A DNA stretch of 64,000 nucleotides from Lojkania enalia (taxonomy: Eukaryota; Ascomycota; Dothideomycetes; Pleosporales): positions 91,276 through 155,275 of the forward strand of contig ML986596.1 of NCBI GenBank assembly GCA_010094045.1. Direction: 5' to 3'. Each line of letters opens with the position of its first letter. The first letter of the stretch is position 1. A model generated the notes under the pieces. That model was not told the DNA's origin, ran no database searches, and saw only the letters and a program-made list of their open reading frames with translations. Position numbers and translations under genes: made by a program. This document shows, piece after piece, positions 57,098 to 64,000 of this stretch.

Positions 57098-58762
57098 TTT
57101 AATCGCTGTACTGCACCTACGGGTGCCTTACCGATTATTCTTATTTTTGCAACCGGTCCTCCTCTCCCTGAGCTTGCTCATAGTTGCGGATACAGTGCCT
57201 CCAGACCTGCACTAACTCTGGACGGCGCGACTTCCTTTTTCATTGATCTATCTGGCTTTTGCTGTGTGGTTGAGGAAGAACGGTGATTGTTGGGTTCCGT
57301 TTACTTGTATCTGTTTACATGTTGGCGTTGAGTGACCCCCGTTGGGAATGAGATAGGCCTAGTGCTTGCGCTCAACTTTGCTAGCGCCCAGCCAAGTATT
57401 TGTAGCTATACTTGTATAGTAGGGCCTTCCTATGCCTGTGCTTTACTACTTGCTTAGTCCACGGTTGTGCGTCTCTATGCTCTTGCTATTGGGAGTGGAG
57501 CGTACCAAACACTCTCACCCTTCTTCATGGGGCTTTCTTGCTTATGATGTACACTTGACAGCGCTCGAGGTCGTCATTATAAAAATGGATGGTCGATTTC
57601 AATTACTCGAAATTAGACCTCAGGTTATTAGCTAAGGCCTAAGCAGGCACCAAGGCCGGTTAGGAAGGATATGGAAGACGATGAGGTATCCTGGTCACTG
57701 CAAAATGGCCTCGAGTCGCCCGTCCGCGCCCACGACGACGTCGCAGCTTACTGTATCAAGCGAGATCTCCCATCTACCCCAGTCTATTACCCCAACACTA
57801 AGATTGTCCGAAGAGTTTTTACCCTCTCCTTGGCAGCCTAGGACCATTAAACAACTTGATGCTCTATCTCGGACTGCGGGGCGCAGGTGCGGCCATCAAT
57901 ACCTACAAAGAGAGGCTCACGGCACGTAAGAGACCGGTCCACAGTCCGGCAACCCTAGACACGGGTTTGGATACCGTGATCCATGCACTAAGAATACCTC
58001 CATACATGACACTTCGAGTTGCGTCTTCTATAAAGCTTCCACTGAGGCCTATCGTGTGAGCACTATGCGTTCACCTATAGGTCCTTGAGCTGGAAGCTAA
58101 CTACTTCGAGCTCGCTGTGCGTAGTTGGAGAAGAATCGCTAGCCGTGGCGATTCAGTAGTGTTTTCATCTAGGAGCAAGTAACGTCAAATAAGAAACTCG
58201 TCATTAATGAATATAAGCGCCTAGCGAGCATGCTGGACTGGCGGAAGGGGTAGTGCGGAGCGTAGAGGATGTGGCCATACGCTTCGCCGATTCATCCACG
58301 TCGCTCTCTTGAGGTGCGGTAGTGCCCCGGAAGAACGAGACACCTGGGTCCGTCAGTGCTTTACCATAGAGTTCTGTCAGGCTCGGCTCATCCAAGGCAG
58401 GTATCTGTGCTTGGTGGGACTTCCACAGGTTTTTAACGACTAGATATTTTAGGAGCGACGTAGAGCACCATCCGGTAATCAACATCGGAGCATTATACGG
58501 CACTGACGAACGATATCCATATTTTCTCGGGCATTGTTCACAAGTACCACCCAGCAGTCAACCACCACTTATTCTTTTGCAGACTCCAGCAATGGCAACA
58601 AGAACGAGCCAAATTGAATTTATAATTTGTCTCATTTCTAATTCAAGTGCTAGTCCATTTCCTTTTGAAACGCCAAAGCATACAGTATAAGGACACGGGG
58701 GCTCCAGCCCCACCCCTCCATGCACAATCCCGTGGTATTCGGCCCCAGATCCGATGCCATTC
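57098..58762. other. Gene-poor region with a dispersed repeat copy
   Basis: About 1.7 kb. It contains repeat copy B (57638-57668) and short frames (57705-57929 on the plus strand, 58204-58503 on the minus strand, the latter from a GTG) that I cannot assign. Confidence 0.45.
57625..57670. repeat. Dispersed repeat copy B
   Basis: CCTAAGCAGGCACCAAGGCC (from 57638) continues GGTTAGGAA, matching copy A at 10999 with about four substitutions, three of them transitions. Confidence 0.55.
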
Positions 58763-59595
58763 TTAAGTAAGCTTTTGCTTGATGAAGAATGCTCGCAAGT
58801 GCGATAGCTGCCATGCGCAGGTAATACCCAGAATAGCTAATTGAATCAACGTCCATCGTACGACACGGGAATTCGTGGATTCAGATTGGTCCCGGAACTC
58901 GGCCTCACGCTCCTGCAGAGAAGAGAAAAAGTTAACGCTCAGCTCCATCATTGAATATCGCGTTCTGTAGGAGAACGGAGGGGGTTGCCCAAAGGCATAG
59001 CGTACCCGTTGGAAAACCTGCTCCCGCCTGATATCCTGCAGCCTGCTATTCAGATCCCGAACCTTCTGTACAATGTCATCGATCTTGGTCTTATCCGTGC
59101 TCTCGATCTTGCTCGTCTCGCCAATCGCCATGTCCAAAGTAAACTTGACAGTGCCGCGCGCGGGACCTGAGCTGAAGAAGCCGCCGCTCTGCACATTCTG
59201 CGGCGTGAAGCACAGCCGGTGCTCGCCCGAGTCGGCAGCAGAGAAGGTGAAGCGGCCTTTGGGCGATTGGCTGCGCTGTGCGACGACGCGGTGGTAGTTG
59301 TCGAAGGTCTCTTCGACTGTGATGAAGACGCCGACGTCCGGTTTCGAGACGTAACTTCGGGTAGCGTCATCCCATGTTTGGGCATCATAATGGCCTAGAT
59401 ATGTCAGAAGAAGCCAACATTTTCTATTTGTGCGATAATCTGGAGGTTCAGAGGAGAGGGTACCGTACCAACCACCAATGTGTCCTTCGGCAGCTCCTCA
59501 AAGAAGCATTTCTGCGTCGCGCCGTCAATGAAGAAGTGCAGGGCCTGCGAAGGTATCGCCAGCGCGGCGACGAGGAATAACGACGGGCTCCACAT
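58763..59595 (-). CDS. p24/EMP24-family cargo receptor (alpha subfamily, Erp1/TMED9 type)
   Basis: Type I membrane protein of COPII/COPI vesicles cycling between ER and Golgi. Exons 59595-59469 and 59394-58763 give 252 aa. I use the ATG at 59595 because it opens directly into the signal peptide MWSPSLFLVAALAIPSQA; the longer frame adds an implausible extension. The GOLD domain begins LHFFIDGATQKCFFEELPKD with the first conserved Cys, continues after the 74-nt intron as GHYDAQTWDDATRSY, and has SGEHRLCFTP with the second Cys. A coiled coil (about residues 145-180) precedes the transmembrane helix LIQLAILGITCAWQL. The cytosolic end RAFFIKQKLT has the FF export motif and a KxKxx COPI signal. Architecture and length match p24-alpha proteins. 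Confidence 0.92.
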
Positions 59596-61440
59596 GATTG
59601 GGAAGTGTGTGCTCCGCCGACTGTTGAGGTGTTCTACGGCGCTACGTATGTTGAAGTTGAACGAAACGTAGGCCAAATGCCCGCGGCTGGGCCGTGCGCT
59701 CTTTCCCTAATTGGGCGATGTTCTGGAACCTGAGGCGACAAAGGGTTCTACGTGTAACGTCAACTTGAAGTTCAGGAGCGGATTTTTTTGTACTTAGTAC
59801 TTTCTGTGTTTGAGTTATTTCCGAATTTTTATCTTCTTGTCCGGTTTCCTTCTACACGTTTACCGCAACGGGCCCGATTTTCTGGATAGCACTGGTCCTT
59901 TCCCAAAGCACAAGCAAAGAGGGCTCGTCTATACAAAGGCTTCATTTGGCACATATATCGGGTCATTCTATGCATATAGATGGATATCATTAGCAATCCC
60001 ACTCCCAGGATAAGAAACTCCCAGATATATGTACGCACAACGGAACCTATAATTGAAGAACTAAACCCCTATAGCGTCTAGAATGCGCAGACCTTTGGGC
60101 GGCACGGCCATGGCTTTCTAGTCTTTATTTAAATGGTTCATATCGGCGTATTCAATTCTGATTGGCTCGATATACTAATGGCCCTTGACTATCTGACTTT
60201 TGAGCACTTCCCTCTGCAACATACGAAGTAGTTCGTGGACTCTTTCGGCTCATTTGAACATCTTTTTCACGTCTCGAGTATGTCTGTATCTTTCCAAAAA
60301 GTACTTGAACATTATAATGTCTGAAGAGGATGTTATATGACAAGCATTATAGATTAATGCGGAAAGAGCAGCCAGTAAAGGGACTTACAAAAGTCTTCGA
60401 ACCTGTAGAGGGTGAAACCGGTTGACCCGACCTGCATTGCAAGATACCATCTCATTCATTTTATATAGATGATAGCCTCCGAATTCATTTCCATTGATTG
60501 ATTAAGGGCTTGAACGCCTTGTATCCAGTGTAAGTCCCATAGATTAGTTGATGTCCGGAGATGACTAACCTGATGAAGGTCATAGTCAGGCGCAACGACC
60601 ATCTCTCCTTCGCAATCTTCCTCACGACGCGTGTGCGCGACCTTAACGCATCCTTCGCGAGTTCGCTGTCGCAAGTTGGCCTAGCAGATATGCCATCAAC
60701 TACGGAAAGGTCGACAATTCTAGCCGCCCGATGACCCGATGTACATCGTCTGTTTTGGGATTCTGAAACGCTACCGCGAACACGCATGAAGCGCTGCTGG
60801 CCAATCGCCTCGCGACAGCCGAGCGTCGACCAGACCTGCTTCACATTTTCGCGTAGATTAACTCGAGGCTCGTCGACAGTGGCCGTCAAGGCAGACGTGG
60901 CGAAAAAGCAGGTCCAGTCGCTCCTGGCTCGGCTTTTCAGCTCGCTACTAGCGGTGCTAGACTTCATCGAGGGATAGCACTCGTGTTTCACTGCTTTCCT
61001 CCTGCAGTTGCACGACGATGTGGTGCAATATTGGCCACACAATTTGGGCTCAGTGAAAGCTCACCAGCGCGAAGGCCCTATTCCTGGTATTGCGACGTTC
61101 GCGACAATAGCCATGGGCAAGGTTGTAGAAGGCCCCTAGGGCAGCAATAGAATTTCTCCTTCACCTCCCAACTTCTCCGCTCTTCTCCTCATTTCTCCTA
61201 TTGTACACTCTCTTCACCTATTGATATTGTTGTCGAGCGAGAAAAAAGCTCTCGTGCCTGTCGGCGTGGGAACTTCTTCCTCCTATCCTCGCAACTAACT
61301 TATCCATCTCCTTCTGCCCATTTGATCTCAACGCTTGAAGCGCACATTCTCTACGACTGCCGGCCAGCTCTTCAAAAAAAACAAAACTCTACTCCAAATT
61401 AATTTGCACATACTCCCACATCCATCTTCATTTCCCAGAG
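59596..61440. other. Intergenic region between divergent p24 and DUF7598-like genes
   Basis: About 1.85 kb. The only sizeable frame is 60485-60967 on the minus strand (about 160 codons from the first ATG), with no recognisable domain; I do not call it a gene. CT-rich sequence at 61150-61435 is the likely 5' leader of the downstream gene. Confidence 0.5.
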
Positions 61441-62571
61441 ATGGCTCTTCTTTCCGCAGAACATCTGGCCGGTCCAGGCTACATAATCCTCAATGTCTTG
61501 CGCGCCATGAATATCATTACCCTTCTGTCTGTCGTTGCTAGTAGTGTGGTCATGCTGGTGAAGACTTTCATCGTCTCAAAGGTGAGTTATTTCAGTCTCG
61601 ATATCCAGACATCCTCTAATGATCAGCAGTTCTTCTTCTTTGACGCCACTAGCCATGTGGTTACCGGACTTGTAGGCCGTGAGTACTCCTAAGCGACGAA
61701 ACATTTCATGAAACATTGTTGATCTAACAGCCCGGCAGTGTTTCTCGTTGTCTCCGAATGCTCGCTCTTCCGCGGCTATTTTGCCCAAAACTGGCCCTTG
61801 CTTAGCCCCAGTCATGGCTTCGTCTCCCTGGGATTTGCTATGATGGTGCTTGGTCTAAACATGCTCGGAAACATGAACAAGGAAGCTACAAGCCAGGAAT
61901 CTCTAGGTCTGCCATTCTGGCGACTGCTTGTTGCATCGGGAATTCTAGCGATCATCATTGGGACCTTCAATGTTGTGGCCGTAAGCTATACATGTATATA
62001 TTTGTTTGAAGTCTCTTCTGACATCATACAGAGCTACATTTTCCGTGACAAAGCTCGCCATATCACCGCCCGTCGGGTTCGCTCACACGGCGCCATTAGT
62101 CTCTCTGAGCATGGCGACATTGAAGCCGCCTCAAAAGCTTTCAGCATTAATACCCACCACACCGGCTCGAGCGCCTCCCGTAACGGCACGCCTGCAATGC
62201 GCGTGGGAACGCCACCAATTAATATGGGTTCTCCAGAGCCTTCACCACGGAAAGACTCCCGATGGTCCCAATTCAACTTCAGTCCTGCGCGCACCCTCCG
62301 TAACGCTCGACAGTCTATCTTGCCTTCCTATCACAGCTCATCCCCGCTCAAAGCGACTGCCGATAGCTCTTCCTCGACATATTCGAGGTCCACTTCCGGC
62401 GAGTCTAGGTGGTGGTCTAAGAAGAAGAGGGAGAGCTCCATCCCCGATGTGCCGCCTATGAACATATCGGCGCCTCTGAACGTCAACCACAACTTTGCGC
62501 ACCTCATCAAGCCAGATTTGGCCCACCATCCAAGCGTGCGACGACCAGAGGCTGATGGAGGCAGGTTCTAA
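61441..62571 (+). CDS. Four-TM fungal membrane protein, DUF7598-like
   Basis: Integral membrane protein of 324 aa, function unknown. Exons 61441-61581, 61627-61678, 61739-61980 and 62032-62571. The frame gives four hydrophobic segments: IITLLSVVASSVVMLVKTFI, QFFFFDATSHVVTGLVGLFL (joined over two introns), FVSLGFAMMVLGLNMLG and LLVASGILAIIIGTFNVVA. A FRGYFAQNWPL motif lies between the second and third. The cytosolic C-terminal half is Ser/Arg-rich with SPEPSPRKDSRWSQF and is probably phosphorylated. Introns 1 (45 nt) and 3 (51 nt) are multiples of three without stops, so an uninterrupted frame runs through both; I splice them because they have good GT-AG borders and removal restores the expected VSK-QFFFFD and VVA-SYIFRD junctions. 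The family name is from memory. Confidence 0.8.
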
Positions 62572-63105
62572 GTAGGACATTAGTATTGGACCTGAGGGCT
62601 GGGCAGCGGATTGGTTTGGATTTTTGCATGATACCACTCTTTCCTTGTTTCTTTTATATCATTTATTCTCGATTGCTATGGCATTAAGTCATGCGATGTA
62701 CTGATTGTTTCCGACATGGCGGTCATATACTAGGGGTATCACACGGGCGTACGTGGAAAATCGGATCGGTCACTCCCTTTGGATGGATATGAAATCTTTA
62801 TCATCAAATGAACATTATGAGCAACAGATACTACACAATGAAAATGTTGAAAATATCCATGAAGAGTCTGATGATATTGGTGATTTGCTGTTTCGGTACA
62901 AGTATCTATACATGCTACTCACCATAACGGCACTTTTTACATAGCCAACGATGACCCGCCCGATCTAGCGTGCACAGCTTGCTTTGGCTTCGCACTCCCA
63001 TCTGTGCCTTCTTTGACTGATGATCTCCAAAGCAGTCCTATATCTTACACAGCCTCCCATTCCGGTACTGTACAGGTTCCATCGCTCTCTCAAGTATCCA
63101 CAATC
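62572..63105. other. Intergenic region between convergent genes
   Basis: 534 bp separating the DUF7598-like stop and the COA1 stop. No gene seen. Confidence 0.55.
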
Positions 63106-63900
63106 CTACTCTCCCAACGGATCTTGGAACGGATCGACCGCATTCCCATCCGGATCATACAACTGCAGCACCCTCCCATCCTCCAACTCCAAACTCCACT
63201 CCTGCGTAACAAACTATACACAAGTCAGTAATCCCCTCCTCAAACAACCCCACCGACAGAACCAGGCACTACTCACATAACCGCCCCTACCCCTTCTCCG
63301 ACACCTTAGCACGACTTTTCCCTGCCTCCTCGTCCCTTTGACCCAAAAGCTAATATTAATCCTGCCATGTACCTGATTGATCTCGCCCCTAATCCATGGA
63401 TATTTACTCGCAAAATAAATCTCATCGCCGAGCTCCTCCCTGACGAGCGGGTTCGTGCGCAGGGCGTACAGCGTCGAGGTCACGACGCTGGACTCCTGCT
63501 TTTGGTAGTTGAAGAAGGCGAATACGGAGATGCCCATCACTAGGACGAAGATGGGGAACGTGCGCTGGACGTCTTTGGGGATGAACGGCGGGACGCTAGA
63601 TGGCTGGGTTAGCTGATAGTTCGTCTTTGCTGGTGACATTGGGTTGGAGAGGGGCCTTTTTGGAACGTACGGTGGGAGATCCCGGTTCGGGCGCCGCTCC
63701 AGCAGGATCTCGCCCTCTTTCGGCGGCGGGATGAGCGGCTCGGGGGGCCAGGATGTTATACTATGCGGTGTCTTCCATGGTACGGTGGGGGTGCCGGGCT
63801 CGGTGGAAGCATGGCGGATGGGAGGTATTGTTCGGAGGTATTGGGCGGGGAATTTGGTGCGGGAGCGAAGGATGGGGGAGAGAAGGCGAGGCGGAGGCAT
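63106..63900 (-). CDS. COA1: Cytochrome c oxidase assembly protein Coa1
   Basis: Mitochondrial inner-membrane factor for early Cox1 maturation. Exons 63900-63277 and 63213-63106 give 243 aa. The start ATG at 63900 opens a basic, Arg-rich presequence (MPPPRLLSPILRSRTKFPAQ). A Pro-rich linker with RRPNRDLPPYVPKRPLSNP precedes the transmembrane helix (about residues 115-133, FPIFVLVMGISVFAFFNYQ). The Coa1 domain follows, with SSVVTSTLYALRTNPLVREE and GDEIYFASKYPWIRGEINQV, HGRINISFWVKGT and, after the 63-nt intron, FVTQEWSLELEDGRVLQLYD. It ends DPFQDPLGE. Motif order and size match fungal Coa1 (Pfam DUF1783). Confidence 0.92.
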
Positions 63901-64000
63901 CTTTTCGGAGGAGAGAGTGCGGAGCACAATGGGGTTGTGCAATTGGAGGGGAGCTGCTGGATGTCGAAAGATCAGTTGACGATGCTTGGCAAGGCTTGTT

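Noticed and set aside
60485..61042. 185-codon minus-strand frame
   Set aside because: Opens with TTG; from the first ATG it is about 160 codons, with no recognisable domain or signal. Left open rather than called.
1..64000. CRISPR arrays, bacterial operons, polyketide or peptide synthetase clusters
   Set aside because: Looked for and not seen; the window is ordinary fungal chromosome.

Overview
The window is nuclear DNA of a filamentous ascomycete (Pezizomycotina). The evidence is short GT-AG introns of 40-320 nt with CTAAC/CTGAC branch sites, gene models with 1-5 exons, and a fungal gene set: a Dre2/anamorsin, an SWR1/NuA4 Swc4 subunit, a Yck-type casein kinase, an Axl2-like axial-budding glycoprotein, a Mid2-type wall sensor and an SMN with a fungal YG box. 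A Leotiomycetes-like lineage is my guess only. No bacterial, viral, CRISPR or secondary-metabolite cluster features were seen.

Layout. 1-0.7 kb (-): 3' part of an unrecognised gene with an apparent frameshift. 2.3-4.7 kb: a mitochondrial NAD+-type carrier and QCR7, divergent. 5.8-6.4 kb (-): small cysteine-bearing secreted protein. 7.6-10.4 kb: Mid2-like sensor (-) and PQ-loop vacuolar transporter (+), divergent. 11.1-15.8 kb (+): GNAT acetyltransferase, then Axl2-like protein. 16.2-17.2 kb (-): DRE2. 18.3-19.1 kb (+): STF2-like protein whose ATG is made by splicing. 20.2-24.4 kb (+): NUP133. 25.9-27.7 kb (+): Yck-type CK1. 28.9-30.9 kb (-): SWC4. 31.8-32.8 kb (+): decayed pepsin-like protease. 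33.4-33.9 kb (+): SERF/4F5 protein. 34.4-35.4 kb (-): secreted cupredoxin. 36.3-37.0 kb (-): a five-exon SMN gene that no long ORF reveals. 37.3-39.0 kb (+): NOP15/NIFK. 39.6-41.5 kb: a DUF1761-like membrane protein (-) and a Dabb-domain protein (+), divergent. 41.9-42.3 kb: a MITE. 42.6 kb: intron-containing tRNA-Asn. 43.9-44.7 kb (-): nuclear DOT5-type peroxiredoxin. 46.4-48.2 kb (+): decayed Mtr-like amino-acid permease. 51.4-52.7 kb (-): Ser/Thr-rich secreted protein. 52.7-58.7 kb: gene-poor. 58.8-59.6 kb (-): p24 cargo receptor. 61.4-62.6 kb (+): four-TM fungal membrane protein. 63.1-63.9 kb (-): COA1.

Functions. Most genes are unrelated housekeeping genes. Respiratory biogenesis is represented three times (carrier, QCR7, COA1), cell-surface and wall functions several times (Mid2-like, Axl2, cupredoxin, Ser/Thr-rich protein) and RNP biogenesis twice (SMN and NOP15, from one divergent promoter). 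The gene-poor stretches at 31-33, 41.5-51 and 53-58.7 kb hold decayed genes, a MITE and homopolymer junctions.

Intron structure is the most striking theme: a start codon split by an intron, a probable GC-AG intron, a 21-nt microexon, 14- and 16-nt first coding exons, a 40-nt intron and two stop-free 3n introns. All models were assembled by eye from splice signals and reading-frame continuity; none was checked by alignment or RNA data.
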